A stretch of DNA of 64,000 nucleotides from Marinibacterium anthonyi. Lineage in GTDB: Bacteria; Pseudomonadota; Alphaproteobacteria; Rhodobacterales; Rhodobacteraceae. The stretch is taken from contig CP031585.1 in the NCBI GenBank assembly GCA_003217735.2, positions 2,343,501-2,407,500 of the forward strand, given 5' to 3'. Below, piece by piece: positions 18,055 to 26,316 of this stretch. The notes under the pieces were generated by a model. That model ran no database searches and was not told the DNA's origin. It saw nothing but the letters and a program-made list of their open reading frames with translations. Numbering within the stretch: the first letter of the stretch is position 1; every line of letters starts with the position of its first letter. The position numbers and the translations under genes are program-made.

Positions 18055-18242
18055 GCTTCCTCCGTTTCGAACTGGATCTATAGACCGTGGCGCGCGGGAA
18101 AAAGAGGCAAAACCGACACCATGGTCGCGATGTCGCATGATGCGTGTCGCAGCCGGTTCGCATTGCGCCGGATCGAAGCGTGGGTAGAATTGCGGGACAG
18201 TCCATATCACCTGCATGCATCGGCTTGGGGAATCGCCAGACC

Positions 18243-19487
18243 ATGAAGAGATATTCCGCTTTCGCCCTCGTCCGTGAGGCCCTGAACGACCACAAGGGCT
18301 GGACCCGCGCCTGGAAGGATGCCCAGCCCCGGGATCGCTATGATGTGATCATCGTCGGCGCGGGCGGGCACGGTCTGGCGACGGCATATTACCTGGGCAA
18401 GCGGTTCGGAATCACCAACGTGGCGATCCTGGAAAAGGGCTGGCTGGGCGGGGGGAACACGGGGCGGAACACCACGATCATCCGGTCGAACTATCTGCAG
18501 GATCCGTCCGCCGCGATCTACGAGAAGGCGCGGGCGCTGTACGAGGGGCTGAGCCAGGATCTGAATTACAACGTGATGTTCAGCCCCCGGGGCGTGCTGA
18601 TGCTGGCGCAGACCCATCACGAGGTGCGGGGTTATCAGCGCACGGCCCATGCGAACCGGCTGCAGGGGGTCGAGACGGAATATGTCGGCCCCGAACGCGT
18701 GAAGGAGATCGTGCCGATCATTCGCCTCGACGGGCCGCGCTACCCGGTTCTGGGCGGGCTGTGGCAGGCGCGCGGCGGCACGGCGCGCCATGACGCGGTG
18801 GCCTGGGGCTATGCGCGGGCCTGTTCGGCCATGGGCATGGACATCATCCAGAATTGCGAGGTGAAGGGCGTCCGGACCGAAGCCGGCAAGGTGACGGGGG
18901 TCGAGACGACGAAAGGCGCGATTGGCTGCGACAAGCTGGGCATCGTTGTTGCGGGCCATTCGGGCGTGGTGGCGCAGATGGCCGGGTTCCGGCTGCCGGT
19001 GGAAAGCGTGGCGCTGCAGGCGCTGGTTTCCGAGCCGATCAAGCCCTGCATGGACGTGGTGGTCATGGCCAACACGGTGCATGGCTACATGAGCCAGTCG
19101 GACAAGGGCGAGATGGTGATCGGCGGTGGGGCGGACGGGTTCAACAACTATACCCAGCGCGGATCCTTTCAGCATATCGAGGAAACCGTGCGCGCGCTGA
19201 TCGAGACCTTTCCGATGGTGTCGCGGCTGAAGATGCTGCGCCAATGGGGCGGGATCGTGGACATGACCGGGGATCGCTCGCCCATCCTGTCGAAGACCCC
19301 GGTCGAGGGGTGTTTCATCAATTGTGGCTGGGGCACCGGCGGGTTCAAGGCGATCCCGGGATCGGGCTGGGGCTTTGCGGAACTGATGGCGAAGGGGACG
19401 TCGCCCTTGTGCGAGGCGTTTTCGCTGGACCGGTTCGGCGAGGGGCGGTTCATCGACGAAAGCGTGGCGGCGGGGGTGGCGCATTGA
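18243..19487 (+). CDS. soxB: Sarcosine oxidase subunit beta
   Basis: This is the beta subunit of heterotetrameric sarcosine oxidase, which oxidatively demethylates sarcosine to glycine with tetrahydrofolate as one-carbon acceptor. The 414 residues are a D-amino-acid-oxidase-type FAD protein: the Rossmann motif DVIIVGAGGHGLATAYYLG starts near residue 34, and GGNTGRNTTIIRSNY follows. The His in GGTARHDAVAWGY (about residue 183) corresponds to the family's covalent FMN attachment site. The ATG at 18243 is taken as start. It is the first gene of the sox operon, but soxD begins only at 20260, after two small genes. Confidence 0.96.
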   Translation: MKRYSAFALVREALNDHKGWTRAWKDAQPRDRYDVIIVGAGGHGLATAYYLGKRFGITNVAILEKGWLGGGNTGRNTTIIRSNYLQDPSAAIYEKARALYEGLSQDLNYNVMFSPRGVLMLAQTHHEVRGYQRTAHANRLQGVETEYVGPERVKEIVPIIRLDGPRYPVLGGLWQARGGTARHDAVAWGYARACSAMGMDIIQNCEVKGVRTEAGKVTGVETTKGAIGCDKLGIVVAGHSGVVAQMAGFRLPVESVALQALVSEPIKPCMDVVVMANTVHGYMSQSDKGEMVIGGGADGFNNYTQRGSFQHIEETVRALIETFPMVSRLKMLRQWGGIVDMTGDRSPILSKTPVEGCFINCGWGTGGFKAIPGSGWGFAELMAKGTSPLCEAFSLDRFGEGRFIDESVAAGVAH

Positions 19488-19490
19488 TGC

Positions 19491-19538
19491 CAATTTTCAT
19501 CGAAAATTGTCGAGACGAGATTTTTCGCCGAAAAATCT
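19491..19538. repeat. Pair of AT-rich palindromes after soxB
   Basis: CAATTTTC-ATC-GAAAATTG (19491-19509) and AGATTTTTC-GCC-GAAAAATCT (19518-19538) are perfect inverted repeats 8 bases apart. They resemble each other and the pair at 58331-58442. They could fold as transcript hairpins, but no U-run follows, so termination is uncertain. Confidence 0.7.
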
Positions 19539-19623
19539 GTGTTCCGCGGGCGGTAAACACGGCGCGGAACCGATCGCGACCTGGCGGCGTTGTCCCTGCA
19601 AATACCCAATGCAGGAGGCCGAC

Positions 19624-19824
19624 ATGTCCGACCAGACACATCATTCGACCGGCGGTGGAAACACCGCGCTTGCCTTTATCCTTGGCGCCGTTGTCGTGGC
19701 GCTTATCGTCATCGGCTACGTCGTCTACACCGGCGAATTCCCCCTTGGCGACAAGCCCGACGTCAGCATCGAGCTGCCCGGCGGCACCCAGATCGAAGGC
19801 AACGTCGAACCGGCCGGCAACTGA
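19624..19824 (+). CDS. Small single-pass membrane protein in the sox operon
   Basis: This is a 66-residue protein with one strong membrane helix (about 14-34, ALAFILGAVVVALIVIGYVV), a short His/Gly-rich N-terminal tail and an acidic C-terminal part ending IEGNVEPAGN. AGGAGG lies just upstream of the ATG. It sits between soxB and the TfoX-like gene, same strand. No characterised homologue is recognised. The helix and ribosome site support a real gene; the role is unknown. Confidence 0.75.
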   Translation: MSDQTHHSTGGGNTALAFILGAVVVALIVIGYVVYTGEFPLGDKPDVSIELPGGTQIEGNVEPAGN

Positions 19825-19922
19825 CGGCCGCCCGCGCGTCGCGGGCATAGTTCAGTCATGTAACCAGTATCGGATGGGTTCGCCTTGGGCCCATCCGTTT
19901 TTCATGTCCGGAGGGTCCGGAC

Positions 19923-20255
19923 ATGGCCTATGACCGGGACCGCGCGGACGTCATGCGCGCCGATTTCGGCGTTGAACCGGGGCTTTCCGAAAAACCCATG
20001 TTCGGGGGCATCTGCTTCCTGCTGTTCGGCAACATGCTGGGCGGCTACGGCCCAAAGGGCGCGTTGTACCGTCCCGGCAAGGCGGCTGAACCTGAAGTGC
20101 TGGCAATTGACGGCGTCACGGCGATGATGTCGGGCAGCCGCCGCATGGGCGGTTTTGTCCGCCTGACCGAAGACGCCTTCGACGATGCCGTACTGCGCCA
20201 GAAACTCACCGATCTTTCGCTGGCCCATGTCGCCGGCCTGCCTCCGAAGGAGTAG
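19923..20255 (+). CDS. TfoX N-terminal domain protein
   Basis: This is a 110-residue protein matching the TfoX/Sxy N-terminal domain: EKPMFGGICFLLFGNMLGGY near residue 25 and MSGSRRMGGFVRLTEDAFDD near residue 70. Full-length TfoX/Sxy controls competence with CRP in gamma-proteobacteria; stand-alone N-domains in alphaproteobacteria have no established role. The stop lies 4 bases before soxD, so it is almost certainly co-transcribed with the sarcosine oxidase genes. Any link to competence would be speculative. Confidence 0.88.
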   Translation: MAYDRDRADVMRADFGVEPGLSEKPMFGGICFLLFGNMLGGYGPKGALYRPGKAAEPEVLAIDGVTAMMSGSRRMGGFVRLTEDAFDDAVLRQKLTDLSLAHVAGLPPKE

Positions 20256-20259
20256 CCCC

Positions 20260-20595
20260 ATGCTGATGTTTACATGTCCCTATTGCGGCGTGGACGCGGA
20301 AGAGATCGAGCTTCGGCCGGGAGGCGAGGCGCATCTGAAACGCTTTGGTCCCGGATCGTCGGACCAGGCGTTTTCCGACTACCTGTTCACCCGGGAAAAC
20401 CCCAAGGGCGTGCATTTCGAACGCTGGCGCCATGTCTACGGCTGCGGCAAGTGGTTCCACGCCGCCCGCTGCAGCGCCACTCTGGAGGTGTTCGCCACCT
20501 ATTCCGCCCAGACCACACAGCCGCCGGAGGAGATCCTGAAGACCATATCGGCCAAACGGCCCGGCTGGTCCTGGCGCGATCTGGGCCCGCAATGA
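20260..20595 (+). CDS. soxD: Sarcosine oxidase subunit delta
   Basis: This is the 111-residue zinc-binding delta subunit. The N-terminal MFTCPYCGVDAEEIEL supplies two Cys ligands, and the HVYGCGKWFHAARC segment supplies the His and Cys of the zinc site; SDYLFTRENPKG and FERWRH are conserved family segments. AAGGAG lies 8 bases before the ATG at 20260; an ATG two codons later is the alternative. The stop overlaps the start of a 31-codon micro-ORF by ATGA. Confidence 0.94.
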   Translation: MLMFTCPYCGVDAEEIELRPGGEAHLKRFGPGSSDQAFSDYLFTRENPKGVHFERWRHVYGCGKWFHAARCSATLEVFATYSAQTTQPPEEILKTISAKRPGWSWRDLGPQ

Positions 20596-20687
20596 CGACC
20601 GACAGGCACGACGCCGACAGAAACGACGCCGACAGAAACGACGCCGACAGAAACGACGCCGACAGAAACAAGGGGCGCGCGGCATGA
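20592..20687 (+). CDS. Tandem-repeat micro-ORF coupling soxD to soxA
   Basis: This 31-codon frame begins MTTDRH, contains four DADRN pentapeptides in a row and ends KGRAA. Its ATG overlaps the soxD stop (ATGA at 20592-20595) and its stop overlaps the soxA ATG (ATGA at 20684-20687). A ribosome finishing soxD could therefore re-initiate here and pass into soxA. The peptide is extremely charged and has no recognised homologue. It may act only as a translational bridge created by repeat expansion. The overlaps are certain; translation is inferred. Confidence 0.55.
   Translation: MTTDRHDADRNDADRNDADRNDADRNKGRAA
20607..20669 (+). repeat. 15-bp tandem repeat between soxD and soxA (four copies)
   Basis: The 15-base unit MACGACGCCGACAGA occurs four times in direct succession, the first copy differing by one base, and is followed by AAC. 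Because the unit is a multiple of three, gain or loss of copies keeps the micro-ORF in frame. No spacers separate the copies, so it is not CRISPR. Confidence 0.9.
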
Positions 20688-23600
20688 CCAGCACGCGGAT
20701 TACCGGCAGGGGCCGGCTTATCGACACAACTCACACCGTCCCCTTCACCTTCGACGGCAAGCGGATGACGGGCCATCCCGGCGACACGCTCGCCTCGGCG
20801 CTGCTGGCCGGGGGGCAATTGGTGATGGGCCGGTCGTTCAAGTATCACCGCCCGCGCGGGCCCGTCGCCTGTGGCGCCGAGGAACCCAATGCGCTGGTCG
20901 GCCTGGGGGAAGGTGCGCGGTTCGAGCCGAACCAGAGGGCCACGACGACGGCCCTTTTCAACGGGCTGGTGGCGGAATCGCAGAACCGCTGGCCCTCGCT
21001 GGACTTTGACGTGGGCGCGATCAACGCGAAGCTGTCGCGCTTTTTGCCCGCCGGGTTCTATTACAAGACCTTCATGTACCCGCGCGAGTTCTGGAAGGAC
21101 ATCTACGAACCCTTCATCCGCAAGGCCGCGGGTCTGGGCAAACCGCCCACCGAGGCGGACCCGGATACCTATGAGCATGTCCATGTCCACACCGATATCG
21201 TCATCCTGGGCGGCGGCGTCGCGGGCCTGCAGGCCGCGCTGACGGCGGCATCCGGGGGCGCCAAGGTGGTGCTGATGGAACAGACCGGCCAATGGGGCGG
21301 GCGTGCGCTGGCGGACGGCGGCGAGATCGACGGCAAGCCGGCCGATGACTGGGTGCGCGAAACGCTGACCGCGCTGCAGAAGATGGAAAACGTCACGCTG
21401 CGCCTGAACTGCACGGGCTCGGGCGTCTATGACCATGGCTTTGCCATCGCCTATGAACGGCTGCGCGACGACACGCCGAACCTGCCCGGCCCGCGCCACC
21501 GGCTGTGGAAGATCCGCACGGGCCGCATCATCGTGGCCACCGGCGCCATTGAACGGCCCTTGTCGTTTGCGGGCAATGACGTGCCGGGTGTCATGCTGGC
21601 GTCGGCCGTGCGCGATTACCTTGAACTTTACGGGGTGGCCGTGGGCCAGAAGGTCGTCGTGGTCACCAACAACGACGATGCCTATCGCACCGCCATCGCC
21701 CTGAAACGGGCCGGGGTCGAGGTGCCGCTGGTGATCGACGCGCGTCCGCTGGGCGGCGGGCCGCTGGCCGACGCGGCCGTGGCCATGGGCATTCCGGTCG
21801 AACGCGGCCGGGCGATTGCCATGGCCAAGGGCAGGATGGGCGTCGAGAAAGTGCTGATCTGCTCGCAGGATGGAGGCGGCGGCGCCATCGAACGCGAGGT
21901 CGACTGTGACGCCATCGCCATGTCGGGCGGCTGGTCGCCAGTGGTGCACCTGTGGTCCCATTGTGGCGGCAAGCTGACCTGGGATGTGCAGAACGCCATG
22001 TTCCGGCCCGATCCCAAGCGTCCTCCGCTGGGCGCGGACGGTGCGGGCTACGTGATTGCCGCCGGGTCCGCCAATGGCGAGATGTTGCTGGCCGACGTGC
22101 TGGGCGATGGCCATGACGCGGGCCGCAACGCGGCGCGCGAGGTCGGCAAACCCGCGAAGGTCCGCCGCCGGCCCACGGCGGGGGCGGAACGCCATGCGCC
22201 GATCATGGCGGTCTGGATGATGCCGGCGAAGGCCGGGCATGACCTGCGGTCCAAGGCCTGGCTGGATTACCAGAACGACGTCAAGGTGTCCGACGTGCGG
22301 CTGGCCGCGCAGGAAGGATACCTGAGCGTCGAGCACACCAAGCGCTATACCACGTTGGGCATGGCGACGGATCAGGGCAAACTGAGCAATATCAACGGGC
22401 TGGCCGTTCTTTCCGACGCGCTGGGTCAAGAGATTCCGACCACCGGCACCACCACGTTCCGGCCGCCCTACACGCCCATTTCCATGGGCGCGATCGGTGG
22501 CGAGGCGCGCGGTGCGGTGTTCCAGCCGCTGCGCCGCACGCCGATGCACGACTGGCACGGCGCCAACAATGCCCATTGGGAACCGGTCGGCCAGTGGCGG
22601 CGGCCCTATGCCTATCCGAAACAGGGCGAAACCGTGCATGACGCCGTCACGCGAGAGGTGAAGAACGTGCGGCAAGGCGTTGGAATCCTTGATGCTTCGA
22701 CCCTTGGAAAGATCCTGGTCAAGGGGCCGGACGCGGGGAAATTCCTGGACATGATGTATACCAACATGATGTCCAACCTTGCGGTGGGCAAATGCCGTTA
22801 CGGGCTGATGTGCAACGAAAACGGGTTCCTCATGGATGACGGTGTCGTCGCGCGCATAGATGACGACACCTGGCTGTGCCACACCACCACCGGCGGCGCG
22901 GATCATATCCATGCCCACATGGAGGAATGGCTGCAGACCGAATGGTGGGACTGGCAGGTCTGGACCGCGAACCTGACGGAACAATACGCCCAGATCGGCG
23001 TCGTCGGCCCGCGCGCCCGCACGGTGCTGGAAGCGCTTGGCGGCACGGCGCTGCATTCCCAGGCGCTGCCCTTCATGACCTGGACCGACGGGCAGCTGGC
23101 GGGGATCGACGTGCGGATCTTCCGGATCTCGTTCTCGGGCGAGCTGAGCTTCGAGCTGGCGGTCAAGGCCGGGCAGGCGATGGCGCTGTGGGAAAAGATC
23201 CTGCAGGCGGGCGCCGACTACGGCATCCAGCCCTATGGCACCGAGGCGCTGCACATCATGCGCGCCGAGAAGGGCTATATCATGATCGGGGACGAAACCG
23301 ACGGTACGGTGATCCCGCAGGACCTGAACCTCAATTGGGCGATCTCGAAGAAGAAGGACGACTTCATCGGCAAGCGCGCGATGGAGCGGACCCACATGAC
23401 GGACCCGCAGCGCTGGAAGCTGGTCGGCCTGCTGCCCTATGACGACGCGGTCCTGCCCGATGGCGCCTATGCGGTGGCCGAGGGCAAGAACGACAACGGG
23501 CAGCGCAACACGCAAGGCAGGGTCACCTCGTCCTATTATTCGCCCACGCTGGGGCGCGGCATTGCCATGGGGCTGGTCCTGAACGGGCCGGACCGCATGG

Positions 23601-23701
23601 GCGAGGTGCTGAACTTTCCCGGAACCGATGGCAAACCCTACCGGGCGCAGATCGTCGACCCGGTGTTCCACGACAAGAGCGGAGGCAAGCTTCATGGCTG
23701 A
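20684..23701 (+). CDS. soxA: Sarcosine oxidase subunit alpha
   Basis: This is the large subunit of heterotetrameric sarcosine oxidase, 1005 residues. The N-terminal ferredoxin-like region (about 15-100, FTFDGKRMTGHPGDTLASAL, SFKYHRPRG) precedes an NAD+-binding oxidoreductase domain (TDIVILGGGVAGLQAALTAA near residue 168). The C-terminal part (from about 620) is a glycine-cleavage T-protein/aminomethyltransferase domain that binds folate (TPMHDWHGANNAHWEPVG, FSGELSFELAV, GYIMIGDETDGT). It is coupled upstream through a micro-ORF and overlaps soxG by 8 bases. It matches the family in length and domain order. Confidence 0.96.
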   Translation: MTSTRITGRGRLIDTTHTVPFTFDGKRMTGHPGDTLASALLAGGQLVMGRSFKYHRPRGPVACGAEEPNALVGLGEGARFEPNQRATTTALFNGLVAESQNRWPSLDFDVGAINAKLSRFLPAGFYYKTFMYPREFWKDIYEPFIRKAAGLGKPPTEADPDTYEHVHVHTDIVILGGGVAGLQAALTAASGGAKVVLMEQTGQWGGRALADGGEIDGKPADDWVRETLTALQKMENVTLRLNCTGSGVYDHGFAIAYERLRDDTPNLPGPRHRLWKIRTGRIIVATGAIERPLSFAGNDVPGVMLASAVRDYLELYGVAVGQKVVVVTNNDDAYRTAIALKRAGVEVPLVIDARPLGGGPLADAAVAMGIPVERGRAIAMAKGRMGVEKVLICSQDGGGGAIEREVDCDAIAMSGGWSPVVHLWSHCGGKLTWDVQNAMFRPDPKRPPLGADGAGYVIAAGSANGEMLLADVLGDGHDAGRNAAREVGKPAKVRRRPTAGAERHAPIMAVWMMPAKAGHDLRSKAWLDYQNDVKVSDVRLAAQEGYLSVEHTKRYTTLGMATDQGKLSNINGLAVLSDALGQEIPTTGTTTFRPPYTPISMGAIGGEARGAVFQPLRRTPMHDWHGANNAHWEPVGQWRRPYAYPKQGETVHDAVTREVKNVRQGVGILDASTLGKILVKGPDAGKFLDMMYTNMMSNLAVGKCRYGLMCNENGFLMDDGVVARIDDDTWLCHTTTGGADHIHAHMEEWLQTEWWDWQVWTANLTEQYAQIGVVGPRARTVLEALGGTALHSQALPFMTWTDGQLAGIDVRIFRISFSGELSFELAVKAGQAMALWEKILQAGADYGIQPYGTEALHIMRAEKGYIMIGDETDGTVIPQDLNLNWAISKKKDDFIGKRAMERTHMTDPQRWKLVGLLPYDDAVLPDGAYAVAEGKNDNGQRNTQGRVTSSYYSPTLGRGIAMGLVLNGPDRMGEVLNFPGTDGKPYRAQIVDPVFHDKSGGKLHG

Positions 23702-24257
23702 GGCGATGCGCGACTACCAGGGGATCGCGGTGATCCGGGCCGAACCGCCCTGTGGCATGATCACCCTGCGCGGCAAGCCCGAAGCGGCGACGGCGCTGGC
23801 CAGGATCGGCGACCGGCTGGGCGTGGCCATGCCCGAACCGCTGGGCGTGACGCAGAAAGGCGGCAACGCGCTGCTGTGGATGTCCCCGGACGAGATGCTG
23901 GCGATCTGCCCGGCTTCGAAAATGTCGGGGCATCTGACGGCGTTGGACAAGGCGCTGAAGGGCCACCATGCGCTGGCCGTCGACGTGTCGGACGCGCGCG
24001 TGCGGTTCTCGGTTTCGGGCCCCCATGCGCGCGAGGTGCTGGCCAAGCTGGTCCCGATCGACATGTCCCACGAAGGGTTTACCCCCGGCATGGTGCGGCG
24101 CACCAGGCTGGGACAGGTGGCGGCGGCCCTGTGGCTGGATGAGTCAGGCCCGATCCAGATCGTCTGTTTTCGGTCGGTCGGGGACTACGTGTTCGATGCG
24201 CTGAAGATCGCCGCCCAGCCGGGATCCGAAGTGCACCTGTTCACCCATCCCGCCTGA
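23694..24257 (+). CDS. soxG: Sarcosine oxidase subunit gamma
   Basis: This is the 187-residue gamma subunit, a GcvT/YgfZ-like fold without catalytic residues that stabilises the tetramer. Typical segments are QKGGNALLWMSPDEMLAICP near residue 55, AVDVSDARVRFSVSGPHARE near residue 98 and a C-terminal IVCFRSVGDYVFDAL. The ATG at 23694 overlaps the soxA stop by 8 bases with GGAGG upstream. It ends the sox operon; no obvious terminator follows in the 95 bases before the next gene. Confidence 0.93.
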   Translation: MAEAMRDYQGIAVIRAEPPCGMITLRGKPEAATALARIGDRLGVAMPEPLGVTQKGGNALLWMSPDEMLAICPASKMSGHLTALDKALKGHHALAVDVSDARVRFSVSGPHAREVLAKLVPIDMSHEGFTPGMVRRTRLGQVAAALWLDESGPIQIVCFRSVGDYVFDALKIAAQPGSEVHLFTHPA

Positions 24258-24352
24258 TCTGCGCCGCGTCCGGAACAGCGTTCGGGCCCCCGCTTGACGA
24301 TGCGGGAACTTGCTCATCGGCGTCTTTACGCCGACGGACCGGGAATTCTACC

Positions 24353-24832
24353 GTGGGCAGAGAAAATGCTACGGTAAGGGAATTCGGTTTGACCATTGCA
24401 GGGTTTGTCCAACGGCTGGCGCTTGGCGCGGTGTCCGGGATTTTGATCGCATCTGCCGCCCAGGCGCAGGTAACGGCCTATAAATGCGACATGAAGAATT
24501 ACGGCAGGGGCTACGCCAACAGCGACCAGATGTTCCTGCAACTGGACCAGGGCAAGGGTGTGGCCCTCGTCTATGACGGTCTGATCGCCAACGAGAACGA
24601 CAAGAAGCCGGTCGTCGCCAAATACACGATGGGATCGAACGGACGGTACAAATTGCGGTACTCGGTTGACGTGACGTACAAGAACCACACGACCGGCCGC
24701 GCCGATTTCATCGTCACCTTCTTCCCGGGCCGCAACGACCTGCACCTCAGCGCAGGTTTTGCCGGGGCCGACAACAACGGCATGGGTGGCCGGGGCAAGT
24801 GCAAGGCCGTCAAGCCGGTCGAATTCAAGTAA
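24353..24832 (+). CDS. Secreted hypothetical protein
   Basis: This protein has 159 residues if the GTG at 24353 is used. A TTG at 24389, with AAGGGAA upstream, would give a more typical signal peptide start. The hydrophobic segment LALGAVSGILIASAAQAQ ends in a signal-peptidase-like AQA site, so the mature part (YKCDMKNYGRGYANSDQM onward) is periplasmic or exported. Two Cys residues, one near each end, could form a disulfide. No named family is recognised. Its end overlaps the convergent FkbM gene by 8 bases. Confidence 0.75.
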   Translation: MGRENATVREFGLTIAGFVQRLALGAVSGILIASAAQAQVTAYKCDMKNYGRGYANSDQMFLQLDQGKGVALVYDGLIANENDKKPVVAKYTMGSNGRYKLRYSVDVTYKNHTTGRADFIVTFFPGRNDLHLSAGFAGADNNGMGGRGKCKAVKPVEFK

Positions 24833-25586
24833 GGCAAAGCGTCGGGTAGGTCTGCAGCCGCGCGCCTTCGCACAGCAGTTCGGGGTCGATCACGGTCCCG
24901 TTCTGGTCGCGCCACTCGGTGTAGAACGACAGGGTATCGACCAGGGCGCGCATCCGGGCGGCCCGTTCGGCTTCGGGCAGGTAGGGCGCGTGGGTCGACA
25001 GCAACAGCGCCGGCCGGGTCTGTTCCAGCCAGGGCGCCATGCGCGGGATCAGGTCGAATTCCGCGCCTTCCACGTCCAGCTTGACCAGCGCGACGTTACC
25101 CAAATCGGTCCCCTTGCGGAACGTGTCCCAGTCGATCGTGACGACGCTGGATCCGGCATCGCCACCGGGGTTCAGCAGGCTGGTGGTGCTGTCGCCGCGT
25201 TCACCATGCATGCCGGCCATCCGCGCTACGCCCACGGTTTCAGACAGCGCGACGGGCAGGGCGGTCACGTTTTCCAGCCCGTTCAGCTCTATGTTCCATG
25301 ACAAGGCGCGAAAGGCGTTGGGGTCGGGTTCCACCGCGATAACCCGCCGCGCATGGCGCGCGCCGTACAGCACCGTGGGTCCGATCCAGGCGCCGATGTC
25401 CAGGTAATCGCGCCCCTTGTCCAGATGGCGGGCCAGCACGTCGAATGTCTCGGGTTCCCAACGACCTGCGGCCGCCTTGCGCCAGAATGTGGTGTGATAG
25501 GGATCCAGGCGGAACCTCTCGCCCGCCAGATCCGTTTCAATATAGCCCTTCGCCCGCCAGAAGGTCTTGCGCAATCTTGTCCACAT
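24825..25586 (-). CDS. FkbM-family methyltransferase
   Basis: This is a 253-residue SAM-dependent methyltransferase of the FkbM family. The SAM-binding motif is DYLDIGAWIGPTVLYGARHA near residue 60, the acidic loop VIAVEPDPNAFRALSWNI near residue 82, and the catalytic-strand segment ALVKLDVEGAEFDLIPRM near residue 168 carries the family signature KxDVEGxE. Relatives O-methylate sugars, glycans or polyketides; the substrate cannot be told. It stands alone, convergent with the upstream secreted protein and divergent from sodB. Confidence 0.93.
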   Translation of the reverse strand: MWTRLRKTFWRAKGYIETDLAGERFRLDPYHTTFWRKAAAGRWEPETFDVLARHLDKGRDYLDIGAWIGPTVLYGARHARRVIAVEPDPNAFRALSWNIELNGLENVTALPVALSETVGVARMAGMHGERGDSTTSLLNPGGDAGSSVVTIDWDTFRKGTDLGNVALVKLDVEGAEFDLIPRMAPWLEQTRPALLLSTHAPYLPEAERAARMRALVDTLSFYTEWRDQNGTVIDPELLCEGARLQTYPTLCLT

Positions 25587-25716
25587 GCCTGCTCCGCCAC
25601 CGTCTTGTTGTCACCGAACATGCCGTCCGGGGCCATTTATGTCAGAGAGCCTTGACCTGCCGCAGCGTGGGACGCATGTACCTGTCAGCCAATTCATTAA
25701 CTGGGGAGGCCCAAAA

Positions 25717-26316
25717 ATGGCTTTCGAACTTCCTGATCTTCCTTATGCCCACGACGCACTTGCCGACAAGGGCATGTCCAAGGAAACGTTGGAGTTTCAC
25801 CACGACATCCACCACAAGGCCTATGTCGACAACGGCAACAAGGCGATCGCCGGCACCGAATGGGAAGGCAAGTCGGTGGAAGAGATCATCAAGGGCACCT
25901 ATGACGCCTCCGCCGTTGCCCAGAACGGGATCTTCAACAACGCATCGCAGTTCTGGAACCACAACCAGTTCTGGGAAATGATGGGCCCCGGTTCGTCCGC
26001 GATGCCCGGCGAGCTTGAAAAAGCGCTGGTCGAAGCGTTCGGCTCGGTCGACGAATTCAAGTCGCAATTCTCGGCCGCAGGCGCAGGCCAGTTCGGTTCG
26101 GGCTGGGCATGGCTGGTCAAGGACACCGACGGTGCGCTCAAGGTCACCAAGACCGAAAACGGCGTGAACCCGCTGTGCTTCGGCCAGACCGCGCTGCTGG
26201 GCTGCGACGTGTGGGAACATTCCTACTACATCGACTTCCGCAACAAGCGCCCGGCCTACCTGACCAACTTCCTGGACAACCTGGTGAACTGGGAAAACGT
26301 CGCCAGCCGGATGTAA
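25717..26316 (+). CDS. sodB: Iron superoxide dismutase
   Basis: This is a 199-residue Fe/Mn-type superoxide dismutase. Metal ligands are visible as His in FHHDIHHKAYVDN, His in ASQFWNHNQFW, and Asp/His in CDVWEHSYYIDF. The Gln in FNNASQFWNH is where iron enzymes place their active-site Gln, whereas manganese enzymes have Gly there, so iron is the likelier metal. The ATG at 25717 has GGGGAGG upstream. A strong hairpin with a T-run follows the stop. It is a monocistronic cytosolic antioxidant enzyme. Confidence 0.96.
   Translation: MAFELPDLPYAHDALADKGMSKETLEFHHDIHHKAYVDNGNKAIAGTEWEGKSVEEIIKGTYDASAVAQNGIFNNASQFWNHNQFWEMMGPGSSAMPGELEKALVEAFGSVDEFKSQFSAAGAGQFGSGWAWLVKDTDGALKVTKTENGVNPLCFGQTALLGCDVWEHSYYIDFRNKRPAYLTNFLDNLVNWENVASRM

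Noticed and set aside
20607-20669. Short direct repeats considered as a CRISPR array
   Set aside because: Units are contiguous, only 15 bases, with no spacers and no cas genes.
20387-23695. 1102-codon frame antisense to soxA
   Set aside because: It mirrors soxA codon structure, matches no family and lacks a sensible start; a GC-driven shadow.
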